Below the pieces are notes generated by a model. The model was not told where the DNA came from. It made no database searches and was given only the letters and a program-made list of their open reading frames with translations. Source: Myxococcales bacterium (GTDB taxonomy: Bacteria; Myxococcota_A; UBA9160; SMWR01). From it: 45,092 nt of DNA. The DNA lies in the NCBI GenBank assembly GCA_013215605.1, contig JABSQW010000133.1:1-45092 (forward strand), read 5' to 3'. Positions 1-8,209 of the stretch are shown in pieces. The stretch's first letter is position 1; each line of letters starts with the position of its first letter. A program made the position numbers and the translations under genes.

Positions 1-47
1 GCGAGGCGCAGCGGATGTTGCACGGCCGCCCAGAAGCCCTCAAGTGA
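1..47 (+). CDS. 3' end of an unidentified gene (partial)
   Basis: The frame that reads GAG GCG CAG CGG ATG from base 3 stays open to a TGA at 45-47, giving about 14 C-terminal residues (EAQRMLHGRPEALK). Codon use is like that of the neighbouring genes. It lies 73 bases upstream of the next gene on the same strand. Too little is present to name a family, and chance openness cannot be excluded. Confidence 0.35.
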   Translation, partial: EAQRMLHGRPEALK

Positions 48-120
48 GGGGCGGCAGCGCGGTAGCATGAGGCGCCCACCCTCGATGGCCATCCATCGAG
101 CCCATGGCAGGAGGACGGAC

Positions 121-2244
121 GTGCGACGCTGGGGCCTCGGGATCGCGGTGATCACTGCGTGGGGAATCGGGTGCGGCGCGCGGGTCGAACCGGAGATTCC
201 CCGGGCCGGCGCGCCGAAAGCCGCGGCAGTCGTGCGACCGGTCGACGACGCGCGGCTGCGCGCCGCGGCCGACGAGCCGCAGAGTTGGCTCACCCACGGC
301 GGGACCTACGCAGAGCAGCGCTACAGCCAGCTCCGCGGGATCCACGAGCACAACGTGGCCGAGCTCGGCCTCACCTGGAGCTTCGACCTGGCCAGCGATC
401 GCGGTGTCGAGTCGACACCTCTCGTGGCGGACGGCGTGTTCTACGTGACGGCACCCTGGAGTATCGTGCACGCCCTCGATGCCGCGACGGGCGAGCACCT
501 CTGGACCTACGATCCCAAGGTGCCGCGCGCGTACGCGCGGCAGATCTGCTGCGGCGTGGTGAATCGCGGTGCGGCACTCTACGGCGACAAGCTCTTCGTC
601 GGCACCCTCGACGGTCGCCTGGTCGCGGTGGACCGCGCCAGCGGCGAGCCCGTCTGGGACATCTCCACGGTCGAGGCCGACTGGTCCTACTCGATTACCG
701 GGGCCCCGCGCGTCGTGGAGGGCAAGGTGGTGATCGGCAACGCCGGTGCTGACCTCGGGGCCCGCGGCTATGTGTCCGCCTACGATGCCGAGAGCGGCGA
801 CCTCGTCTGGCGCAGCCACACGGTGCCGGGCAATCCCGCCGACGGCTTCGAATCCCCCGCCATGGAACTGGCCGCAAAGACCTGGACGGGCGAGTGGTGG
901 CGCGCGGGCGGTGGGGGCACGGTCTGGGACGGCATGGCGTTCGACCCCGAGCTGCGCCTGCTGTACGTGGGGACGGGGAACGGTTCGCCGCATCCCCGCT
1001 GGCTGCGCAGTCCGGACGGCGGCGACAACCTGTATCTGTCCTCGATCCTCGCCCTGAATCCCGACACCGGCGAGATCGTCTGGTACTACCAGACGACGCC
1101 GGGCGACTCCTGGGACTACACGGCGACCCAACCGCTGATGCTGGCGGATCTGGAGATCGAGGGACAGCTCCGCAAGGTGATCATGCAGGTCCCGAAGAAC
1201 GGCTTCTTCTTGGTGATCGATCGCGAGACGGGCGAGTTCCTCTCCGCGGATCCGGTCGTGGAAGTCACCTGGGCCACCGGCGTCGACGCCAGCGGGCGAC
1301 CCATCGAAGGCGACAGCGACTACCGCCACGAGGCGAAGTTCATCAAGCCGAGCCCCTACGGCGTCCACAGCTGGCCCCCCATGAGCTTCCACCCGGGCAC
1401 CGGCCTCGTGTACCTCCCGGTCCGAGACATGGGCTCGATCTACGGGGCTGACGAGGACTGGGAGTTCATCCCGGGGTACTGGAACACGGGTCTCGACGTG
1501 GTGGCCTTCGCGACTTCGGCGGCCGATGCCGACCTGAGTATCGAGGCCTACCTGCTCGCCTGGGATCCGGTGCGGCGACGCGAGGCCTGGCGCGTGCCCC
1601 ACGTCACCGCGTTCAACGGCGGAACGCTCTCCACCGCCGGCAACCTGGTGTTCGAGGGGTCCGCGGACGGGCGCTTCGTCGCGTACCGCGCCACGGATGG
1701 CGTGGCGCTCTGGGAGTCGCCCGTGGGTACCGGCGTCATGGCGGGTCCCGTCAGCTACGAGGTGAACGGCGAGCAGTACGTCGCCATCGCCGCGGGCTGG
1801 GGGGCGTCGTTCGCGCTCAGCGGCGGCGAGGCAGCGCTCGAGGCCGGTGTGCGCGGCGGCGGGCGTGTGTTGTCGTTCAAGCTGGGGGGCCAGGCGGCGG
1901 TTCCACCGGGGCTGCCGCCGCGGGGCCCGGTCCCCGTGCCCAGCTACGAGCTCGAGGCTACGGACGCCGAGCGGCAGCGCGGCATGGCGCTCTACTCCGA
2001 GCACTGCACGGTGTGCCACGGCCCGATGGCGGTGGCCGGCGGCTCCGGGGTTCCCGATCTGCGTTACAGCACCGCACAGATTCACTCGGTCTTCTCCGAC
2101 ATCGTCCTGGGAGGGCTGCTCGTCCCGGCCGCCATGCCGAAGTTCGACGACATCCTCGAGCCCGCCGAGGTGCGCGACATTCAGGCCTTCATCCTGGGGC
2201 AGGCCCACGCGGCGTCGACGCCCGAGATCCCGGTGTCGCCCTAG
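121..2244 (+). CDS. PQQ-dependent dehydrogenase fused to cytochrome c, probable lipoprotein
   Basis: A quinoprotein alcohol/polyol-type dehydrogenase predicted to oxidise a substrate in the periplasm and pass electrons through its own haem c. An eight-bladed PQQ propeller occupies most of the 707 residues. It carries the adjacent Cys143-Cys144 pair that forms the vicinal disulphide over PQQ in this family, the GDSWDY segment (residues 328-333) with the likely catalytic Asp, and repeated G-W-blade motifs. The C-terminal ~90 residues hold a haem site CTVCH (629-633) and a downstream AMPKF that can supply the axial Met. I chose the GTG at 121 because a perfect AGGAGG lies at 109-114, six bases before it. 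An in-frame ATG at 67 would add a charged 18-residue extension. From the GTG, a short hydrophobic stretch runs to Cys18 (GIGC), an imperfect lipobox. The substrate cannot be told from sequence. Confidence 0.9.
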   Translation: MRRWGLGIAVITAWGIGCGARVEPEIPRAGAPKAAAVVRPVDDARLRAAADEPQSWLTHGGTYAEQRYSQLRGIHEHNVAELGLTWSFDLASDRGVESTPLVADGVFYVTAPWSIVHALDAATGEHLWTYDPKVPRAYARQICCGVVNRGAALYGDKLFVGTLDGRLVAVDRASGEPVWDISTVEADWSYSITGAPRVVEGKVVIGNAGADLGARGYVSAYDAESGDLVWRSHTVPGNPADGFESPAMELAAKTWTGEWWRAGGGGTVWDGMAFDPELRLLYVGTGNGSPHPRWLRSPDGGDNLYLSSILALNPDTGEIVWYYQTTPGDSWDYTATQPLMLADLEIEGQLRKVIMQVPKNGFFLVIDRETGEFLSADPVVEVTWATGVDASGRPIEGDSDYRHEAKFIKPSPYGVHSWPPMSFHPGTGLVYLPVRDMGSIYGADEDWEFIPGYWNTGLDVVAFATSAADADLSIEAYLLAWDPVRRREAWRVPHVTAFNGGTLSTAGNLVFEGSADGRFVAYRATDGVALWESPVGTGVMAGPVSYEVNGEQYVAIAAGWGASFALSGGEAALEAGVRGGGRVLSFKLGGQAAVPPGLPPRGPVPVPSYELEATDAERQRGMALYSEHCTVCHGPMAVAGGSGVPDLRYSTAQIHSVFSDIVLGGLLVPAAMPKFDDILEPAEVRDIQAFILGQAHAASTPEIPVSP

Positions 2245-2334
2245 CGTGGAAGCTGCGAAATCGTCGCCGAGCCCAGCGGGTCGGCAATGCTGCACCACCG
2301 TCGCCGAACCTCGCGGCTGGGTTAGCCTTCCGCG

Positions 2335-3747
2335 ATGCAGGACGGGCGGGGGGCGACGCGCGAGCGGCGGGCGATCTTTGCGCTGATCGGGGTTCTCGCC
2401 GGGCTCTGGGCCGCGAATGCCACCGGGATCGTCGCCTCCAACGATGGCTCCCACGTGGCCCTCGCACGCGCCCTGGGCGTGCGATTCGAGACCTCCATCG
2501 ACCCGGACTGGAGGCTCACGGTGGGGGTGGACCTCGCCGAGCGCCAGGGGCGACTGTACTCCGACCGCCCACCCGGAACGGGCTTTCTCGCCGCGCCGGC
2601 CGCCTGGCTGGGTGCCCGACTCGACGGCCCGCTGCTCGAGAGGAGCCGCGCGGTCGGTGGGACCGTCGTCACGCCGGGAAGCCGCGGCATGCGGAAGACC
2701 TACGCCCAGCGCTACCCCGACGCGACACCCCTCGACGCCTACCAGGGCACGGCGTGGTGGATCAGTCTGCACGCGGTCGGAGTGGCGACCCTCGGTCTCG
2801 CCTTCCTCGACGCCCTGCTGCGGCTGTGGGGGATCGGCTTCGCGGCTCGCGCCTTCGCGGTGGCGACCACCGGTGCCTGCACGCTCTTCGGGCCGTACGC
2901 CACGGCGCTCTTCTCCCACGGCACCGCGGCGAGCGCCATGGCGGCCCTCGTGTATGCGCTCGCGGCATTGCCGGGGTCGCAAGACCGAGCGCGAGCGCTG
3001 TCGCTTCTCGGGGGATTCGCGGGCGCGATCGCGGTGGCGGCCGAGTACTCCCTGGTTGCGTGGGTTCCGCTCGCGGTCCTCTTCACGACGCCGCCGCGCC
3101 ACTGGACCTGGCTTGCCGCGGGCGCCCTGCCCGTCGCGCTCGCCACGGGCGCCTACCACGCCGCCGCGTTCGGGAGCCCGTTCTCGATCGGCTACCACCA
3201 CCACGTCACGTTCGATTTCTCCCACCGTCTCAGCACGACCTTCGGCGGCGACCCTCTCGGTGGGCTCTGGGTGCTCTTCGGTGCCGGCCAGCGGGCGGGG
3301 CTCCTGTGGAAGTCACCCGTGGTCTTCGTCGGAATCGCGGCGCTCGTGTTGGGACCCGGGCGCGCGACGGACGGCCACGCGAACATCGACCGCCGCACGA
3401 CGCGCCTGCTGCTCGCGTCAGGCGTGCCCTGGATGCTGCTCCTCTCCTTCCACGAGACGCCGTGGGGTGGAGCCACCGTCGACTACCGCTATCTCATTCC
3501 GGCCCTGCCCCTCTTCGGCGCCGGCCTGGCCCTCGCGTGGGAGCGTTGGGCAAACGACATGGCGGGTGCAGCGGGGATCGTCGCGCTCGCGCTGTATTCC
3601 GGAATCAGCGTGTGGACGCGCTTCCTTCAGTGGCATGGGGGACCGGCGTTCGCGTCACCGCTCACGGGCCTCTTCGTCGCCGCGTTGATCGCCGGCGCCG
3701 GCTGGGCGCTCGCCCCGCGGCTCGCTGCCGTCAGGGAAGGAAGCTGA
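2335..3747 (+). CDS. polytopic membrane protein, GT-C / GT39-like
   Basis: A 470-residue protein with about 9-11 hydrophobic segments. After the first membrane segment comes NDG (36-38), then YSDRPPG (75-81). An acidic residue in the first outer loop followed by a D-x-PPG signature is what lipid-linked-sugar-dependent glycosyltransferases of the GT-C fold (GT39/ArnT/PMT type) often show. By that reasoning it would transfer a sugar at the outer face of the inner membrane, but this is inference from topology and short motifs. The ATG at 2335 has no clear ribosome site. The 3' end overlaps the convergent murein hydrolase gene by 17 bases. Confidence 0.7.
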   Translation: MQDGRGATRERRAIFALIGVLAGLWAANATGIVASNDGSHVALARALGVRFETSIDPDWRLTVGVDLAERQGRLYSDRPPGTGFLAAPAAWLGARLDGPLLERSRAVGGTVVTPGSRGMRKTYAQRYPDATPLDAYQGTAWWISLHAVGVATLGLAFLDALLRLWGIGFAARAFAVATTGACTLFGPYATALFSHGTAASAMAALVYALAALPGSQDRARALSLLGGFAGAIAVAAEYSLVAWVPLAVLFTTPPRHWTWLAAGALPVALATGAYHAAAFGSPFSIGYHHHVTFDFSHRLSTTFGGDPLGGLWVLFGAGQRAGLLWKSPVVFVGIAALVLGPGRATDGHANIDRRTTRLLLASGVPWMLLLSFHETPWGGATVDYRYLIPALPLFGAGLALAWERWANDMAGAAGIVALALYSGISVWTRFLQWHGGPAFASPLTGLFVAALIAGAGWALAPRLAAVREGS

Positions 3748-4444
3748 GCGGGTTGCGCGCGCCGTTCTTGCGGCGGATTTCGAAGTGGACGTGGGGTCCG
3801 CTCGCATTGCCCGTTTGACCGACCTGGGCGATTACTTGCCCCTTCTCCACGAATTCGCCCTTGTCGACGAAGTTCTTGCGGTTGTGGGCGTACACGGTGG
3901 AGTAGTGGCCGGCGTGCTTGACGATCACGACGCGGCCGTAAGCGCCGAGGCCGAAGCCGCTGTGGATGACGCGACCGGCCTCTGCGGCGCGAATCGACGT
4001 CCCCCGCTTCGCCGCGATGTCGATCCCCTCGTGCGCGCGCCCCCAGCGGCGGCCGTAGCTCGAGCTCAGCCGACCGCGCACGGGCCAGCTGAATTCGAGA
4101 TTGGATTCGCGTTTCGCGCGATGTCGATTTGCACCCGGCGACGCTGCGCGGCGGGCCTGCTCTCCGTCGGGTGCCTTCAGCGGTTGGCGCGCCTGGGGCT
4201 TGTGCGTGCCGGGGATCCAGAGGCGCAAACCCACCCGCAGTGCGGAGACGTCGCGCACGCGGTTGGCGCGCCGGATCCGGTCGACGCTGACGCCGTAGTA
4301 CTGCGAGATGCGGTAGAGGTTCTCGCCCGGGCGAACCACGTGGCGCACACCGTGCGTGGGCGCGCTCGCACACGCGACCGCGAGGCCGAGCAGCGCGATC
4401 AGAACGCATCGCGCGATGACCGGCCCGGCCGCTAGGCCGCTCAT
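3731..4444 (-). CDS. LysM-M23 murein hydrolase lipoprotein (NlpD/EnvC-like)
   Basis: Predicted periplasmic lipoprotein of 237 residues. It has an N-terminal hydrophobic segment ending in LAVAC with Cys25 as the lipidation site, one LysM peptidoglycan-binding domain (about 34-79), an Ala/Arg-rich linker, and an M23 peptidase domain (about 118-237). The metal ligands look intact: His138 and Asp142 in HEGID, and His218/His220 in HVH. Intact ligands suggest a working endopeptidase rather than an NlpD-type activator that has lost them. I used the ATG at 4444, which gives a normal signal peptide. A longer frame to 4594 would put 50 charged residues in front. The start overlaps the stop of a possible 35-codon ORF as ATGA. 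Confidence 0.88.
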   Translation of the reverse strand: MSGLAAGPVIARCVLIALLGLAVACASAPTHGVRHVVRPGENLYRISQYYGVSVDRIRRANRVRDVSALRVGLRLWIPGTHKPQARQPLKAPDGEQARRAASPGANRHRAKRESNLEFSWPVRGRLSSSYGRRWGRAHEGIDIAAKRGTSIRAAEAGRVIHSGFGLGAYGRVVIVKHAGHYSTVYAHNRKNFVDKGEFVEKGQVIAQVGQTGNASGPHVHFEIRRKNGARNPLSFLP

Positions 4445-4548
4445 CCGTGCGATCCCACGAGGTCGAGCGCGTCGGTCATGGCCGCGACGATGCCCGGCGC
4501 CGAGAGGGTCTGCCTTCCGGACGTCTCGCGTCCACCGATCACGCTCAC
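4441..4548 (-). CDS. possible 35-residue ORF coupled to the LysM-M23 gene
   Basis: A GTG at 4548, preceded by a G-rich tract (eight Gs), opens a frame ending in TGA at 4441-4443. That stop overlaps the ATG of the LysM-M23 gene as ATGA. The product contains APGIVAAMTDALDLVGSHG and has no recognised domain. The overlap and G/C-rich third positions favour translation. Its small size and lack of a known family argue for caution. Confidence 0.25.
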   Translation of the reverse strand: MSVIGGRETSGRQTLSAPGIVAAMTDALDLVGSHG

Positions 4549-4759
4549 TCCCCCCCCATTTCCGAACCCGGAGCCTGCCCCACCGCTGGGGCATCGACGG
4601 ATTCCGCTACCGAGCCATTCACGCAGGGCCCGGGGCGCCGCTGCCGACTCGCGGGGGGAGCCGTCATCGAGCGGGCAAGTAAAGCCACAACCCCTGGAAA
4701 ATTCAACGGCTGGAGGCTCGAACGGTCAGAAGGAGGATTCTTGCCCCTGGGGGCACGGG

Positions 4760-5950
4760 TCAGAGGCTGGCGGCGGCGTCGAGCGCAACGGCCTCGCGAA
4801 CTTCGGGCCGGCGGCTCAGCTCCCAGGCCGTACCGGCGAGCGCACGGGCGGCTTCGACCAACCCGGCTTCGCCGCGAGGACTCGTGGTGGCCTCGGCGAA
4901 CGCCCGCGTGTGGAGCTGCAGGTTCTCGCCGATCGGGAAGTTCGGGTGGATCGTCGGCACCACCCTCGAGATGTGTGTGATGTCGGAGGATCCGATCGCC
5001 GCTCCGGGCGCGTGGTCGGTCTCGGGGAGCCCGAGGCGCTCGAGCTGGCGGCGATAGAGGGCTGCCAGCGCGAGGTTCGGCCGCATCGGCGGCGACCCGC
5101 CGCTGCCCGTAAATCTTTCGAGGCGCGTCCCGGTGCTCTCGGCGGACCCACGCGCGCAGGTTTCCACCCGGCGCGCGGCGTCGTCGAGCTCGGTTTCGTC
5201 GAGTGCGCGCACCCAGACCTGCGCCGCGGCCCGCTCCGGAATGATGTTGGGCACCTCGCCGCCGTCGGACACGATCCCGTGTACGCGGACGCCGCGCGGC
5301 AGCTGCTGGCGCAGCAGGCCCACCGCCACGAAAAACGCGATCACGCCGTCGAGCGCGTTGATCCCCTCCTCGGGGTAGGCGGCCGCGTGGGCCGCGCGAC
5401 CGTGGAAGACGAACTCGAACTTGCGGTTGCCGAGGAAGAGTCGGTGGGCGCGGCGCATGTCGGAGGCGTGGGCCATCATCGCGGCGTCGATGCCGTCGAA
5501 CACGCCCGCCTCGACGAGTCGCAGCTTGCCGATTCCGAGCTCCTCGGCGGGACAGCCGATGACGACGATGCGCGCGGCGTCGTCGGGCAGCGTTTCGACG
5601 AGCGCCGAAGCCGCCAGCAGGCTCGCCGGCCCCGAGAGGTTGTGCCCGCAGGCGTGACCGATCTCTGGGAGCGCGTCCATTTCGGCGAGGAGCGCGATGC
5701 TCACGGGCGCCTTGCGAGATCCGCGAGTCGCGACGAAAGCCGTCTCGAGATCAGCCTGTCCCTCTTCCACCGTGAAGTCCCGGGCGCGCAAGTACTCGAC
5801 GTAGCGCTGGTGGGTGGCGTGCTCTTCCAGGGAGATCTCGGGGTGCGCCGACATCCACCGCGCGAGCTCGAGGGCCTCGCCGGCGGAGGCCTCCACGGCG
5901 CGCATCAGCGCGGCGTACTCCCGGTCTCGGTCCGATTTCGCTTCGCTCAT
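4760..5950 (-). CDS. M20D-family amidohydrolase (AbgB / PM20D2-like)
   Basis: A 396-residue cytosolic metallopeptidase-type amidohydrolase that would cleave an amide such as an N-acyl amino acid, dipeptide or p-aminobenzoyl-glutamate-like substrate. Metal-site signatures are visible: AEMDALPEIG (89-98), GHACGHN (98-104), then PAEE and MAHAS further on. A dimerisation insert follows (RAAHAAAYPEEGINALD), and a late His is at PTIHPNFPIG. The order and spacing match the M20D branch with the E-M-D-A-L-P-E-I-G-H-A-C-G-H-N core. It has AAAGGGC just before the ATG. It stands alone on the minus strand between a murein hydrolase and sugar-nucleotide genes, so context does not fix its substrate. Confidence 0.88.
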   Translation of the reverse strand: MSEAKSDRDREYAALMRAVEASAGEALELARWMSAHPEISLEEHATHQRYVEYLRARDFTVEEGQADLETAFVATRGSRKAPVSIALLAEMDALPEIGHACGHNLSGPASLLAASALVETLPDDAARIVVIGCPAEELGIGKLRLVEAGVFDGIDAAMMAHASDMRRAHRLFLGNRKFEFVFHGRAAHAAAYPEEGINALDGVIAFFVAVGLLRQQLPRGVRVHGIVSDGGEVPNIIPERAAAQVWVRALDETELDDAARRVETCARGSAESTGTRLERFTGSGGSPPMRPNLALAALYRRQLERLGLPETDHAPGAAIGSSDITHISRVVPTIHPNFPIGENLQLHTRAFAEATTSPRGEAGLVEAARALAGTAWELSRRPEVREAVALDAAASL

Positions 5951-6007
5951 GCCCTTTCATCGGCCGGGTGCCGCCCGGGCTGAAAAGTGGGCAGGCGCCG
6001 CTGGCCT

Positions 6008-6997
6008 CTAGCGGGGCCGTCGCCGCCGCGAGTAGCTGCTGGACTCGCCCGAGCGCATCCTCGCGCGGAAGTCCTCGATGGTGCGTTCGAGGCCCTCGCG
6101 CAGCTGGGTGGTGGGTTCCCAGCCGAGGTTGCGCTTCGCGCGCGTAATGTCCGGCCGCCGCTGCATCGGGTCGTCCTCGGGGGCGGGCTTGTGGTCGAGG
6201 GGCTGGTTCGACCCGACGAGTTCCTGCACCAGTTCGGCGAGCTCGAGCATCGAGAACTCGCCGGGGTTGCCGATGTTGTGCGGCTCGTTGCAGTCGTCGC
6301 CGGTGTATTCCATGAGCCGGATGAAGCCTTCGATGAGATCGTCGACGTAGCCGAAGGAGCGCGTCTGCTTGCCGTCGCCATAGATCGTGAGCGGCTGGCC
6401 GCGCAGCGCCTGACCGATGAAGTTCGAGACGACGCGGCCGTCGTCGAAGGCCATGCGCGGGCCATACGTGTTGAAGATGCGCACGATGCGGATGTCGACA
6501 TCGTGAGCACGGTGATAGTCCATGAACAACGCCTCGGCGCAGCGCTTGCCTTCGTCGTAACAGGAGCGGATGCCGATGGGGTTGACCCGGCCCCAGTAGC
6601 TTTCGTTCTGCGGGTTCACGTCGGGGTCACCGTAGACCTCGCTCGTGCTGGCCTGCAGGATGCGCGCGCCGATGCGTTTCGCGAGGCCGAGGCAATTCAG
6701 CGCGCCGACCACCGATGTCTTGATCGTCTTGATCGGGTTGTACTGGTAGTGGATCGGCGACGCCGGGCACGCGAGGTTGAAGATCCAATCGGCCTCGAGG
6801 AGGATCGGCTCCGTGATGTCGTGGCGGATCGTCTCGAGGCGCGGGTGGTTGTGGAGGTGGGCGAGGTTGCGTTTGTGCCCCGTGAAGTAGTTGTCGAGGC
6901 AGATCACCCAGTGACCGTCGCCGATGAGGCGATCGATCAGGTGGGAGCCCAGGAAGCCGACTCCGCCGACGACGACAACGCGATGATTCTCACTCAT
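6008..6997 (-). CDS. UDP-glucuronate decarboxylase (UDP-xylose synthase)
   Basis: Extended short-chain dehydrogenase/reductase that converts UDP-glucuronate to UDP-xylose using bound NAD. The 329 residues show the NAD-binding GGVGFLG (11-17), STSEVYGDP (117-125) with the catalytic Thr/Ser/Glu region, and the Tyr147-x3-Lys151 pair in SCYDEGKR. The bacterial/plant UXS hallmark [15 protein letters not shown] is present. AAGG lies six bases before the ATG. The start is only 42 bases downstream of the stop of the galE-type gene, so the two are probably co-transcribed and feed nucleotide sugars to the glycosyltransferase-like membrane proteins nearby. Confidence 0.93.
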   Translation of the reverse strand: MSENHRVVVVGGVGFLGSHLIDRLIGDGHWVICLDNYFTGHKRNLAHLHNHPRLETIRHDITEPILLEADWIFNLACPASPIHYQYNPIKTIKTSVVGALNCLGLAKRIGARILQASTSEVYGDPDVNPQNESYWGRVNPIGIRSCYDEGKRCAEALFMDYHRAHDVDIRIVRIFNTYGPRMAFDDGRVVSNFIGQALRGQPLTIYGDGKQTRSFGYVDDLIEGFIRLMEYTGDDCNEPHNIGNPGEFSMLELAELVQELVGSNQPLDHKPAPEDDPMQRRPDITRAKRNLGWEPTTQLREGLERTIEDFRARMRSGESSSYSRRRRPR

Positions 6998-7039
6998 GGA
7001 AACCTTCTTCTCCGAGGTCCTCGCGCCTGGGTGGCGGAC

Positions 7040-8050
7040 TCAGGAATGCTCGAACGCGGCGCCGGGCCCGTCTGGATAGCCCGCCGGGTGTGCGACGTGC
7101 CACTGCCAGGCGGTCTCGACGATGGGGTCGATCTCGGAATAGCGCGCCGTCCAGCCGAGCACCTCGCGGGCACGGCTCGGATCGGCGACGAGTTCCGGGG
7201 GGTCGCCGGTCCGCCGCGTCCCGATCTCTACGTGGATCTCGCGGCCGCTCACGCGGCGACACGCATCGATCACCTCGCGCACGGAGAAGCCGCGTCCCGT
7301 GCCCAGGTTGAGGCGGAGCCCGGCTCCCGGCGACAGTCGCTCGAGGGCGCGCAGGTGCGCGTCGGCGAGATCGTCGACGTGGATGTAGTCGCGGATGCAG
7401 GTGCCGTCTCGTGTCGGGTAGTCGACGCCGAAGATCGTGACGCTCTCGCTCTGGCCGAGCGCCGCCTGCAGACAGATGGGGATCAGATGCGACTCGTTGG
7501 CGTGCGCCTCGCCAAGGTGCCCGTGAGGACTCGCGCCGCAGGCGTTGAAGTAGCGCAGCGCCGCATAGCCGAGTCCGTACGCCGAGGCGTAGTCGGCCAG
7601 CGCGCGCTCGATCGTGAGCTTTGACATCCCGTAGGGGTTCACCGGGTCCTGGGGCGTCGACTCCGCGATGGGCGATTTCTTGGGAACTCCGTAGGTCGCG
7701 CAGGTGCTCGAGAACACGAGGCTTCGCACGTTCGTCGCACGCATGGCGTCGAGGAGCGAGAGCGTCCCCAGCACATTGTTGTGCCAGTAGCGACCGGGGT
7801 CGGTGACCGATTCGCCCACCGTCGAGTACGCGGCGAAGTGCATGACGGCATCGATGCGTTGCTCCGACAGCACGTCGCTGAGCTTGTCCCCTTCCGCGAG
7901 GTCCCCCTCGATCAGCAGCCCCAGCGGCACGGCGCCGGCGTGCCCGAGTTCGAGGTTGTCGTAGACCCGAACCTCGTGACCCGCTCTCAATAGAGCGTCG
8001 ACTGCGTGGCAGCCGACGTAGCCCGCACCGCCCGTGACCAGCACCCGCAT
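7040..8050 (-). CDS. galE: UDP-glucose 4-epimerase
   Basis: Interconverts UDP-glucose and UDP-galactose. From the ATG at 8050 the protein is 336 residues, the usual GalE length, and opens directly with MRVLVTGGAGYVG, the NAD-binding Rossmann turn. Catalytic Tyr140 and Lys144 lie in PYGMSK, with the Ser/Thr of SSTCATYG before them. IHVDDLADAH and the GTGRGFSVREV region match the family. An in-frame ATG at 8119 would add a 23-residue Arg/Gly-rich tail and is less likely. Divergent from the TPR membrane gene with 159 bases between them, a space that holds a GGCCCCCCGGGGCC inverted repeat (8173-8186) but no clear promoter. Confidence 0.92.
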   Translation of the reverse strand: MRVLVTGGAGYVGCHAVDALLRAGHEVRVYDNLELGHAGAVPLGLLIEGDLAEGDKLSDVLSEQRIDAVMHFAAYSTVGESVTDPGRYWHNNVLGTLSLLDAMRATNVRSLVFSSTCATYGVPKKSPIAESTPQDPVNPYGMSKLTIERALADYASAYGLGYAALRYFNACGASPHGHLGEAHANESHLIPICLQAALGQSESVTIFGVDYPTRDGTCIRDYIHVDDLADAHLRALERLSPGAGLRLNLGTGRGFSVREVIDACRRVSGREIHVEIGTRRTGDPPELVADPSRAREVLGWTARYSEIDPIVETAWQWHVAHPAGYPDGPGAAFEHS

Positions 8051-8209
8051 GTGTGTTCGCCCCCGTCCCCGAACCCGAAATTCCGAGATCCCGCAAGCGG
8101 GATTCGCGCCGCGGCGCACGGAACGCCGGGCGTTTCACGGATCCATCGGCTCTTGGCGCTTCCCCCTCAAGCGGCCCCCCGGGGCCGGTCGTAAGCTAGC
8201 CTAGCGCGC

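Noticed and set aside
40-3225. Very long (over 1000 codons) open frame on the minus strand opposite the PQQ dehydrogenase
   Set aside because: It is an antisense shadow of a GC-rich gene: its text is rich in Arg, Gly and His without domains, while the plus strand encodes a complete quinoprotein.
8173-8186. GGCCCCCCGGGGCC inverted repeat between galE and the TPR gene
   Set aside because: Short GC-only palindromes are expected by chance at this base composition, and no T-run or promoter goes with it.
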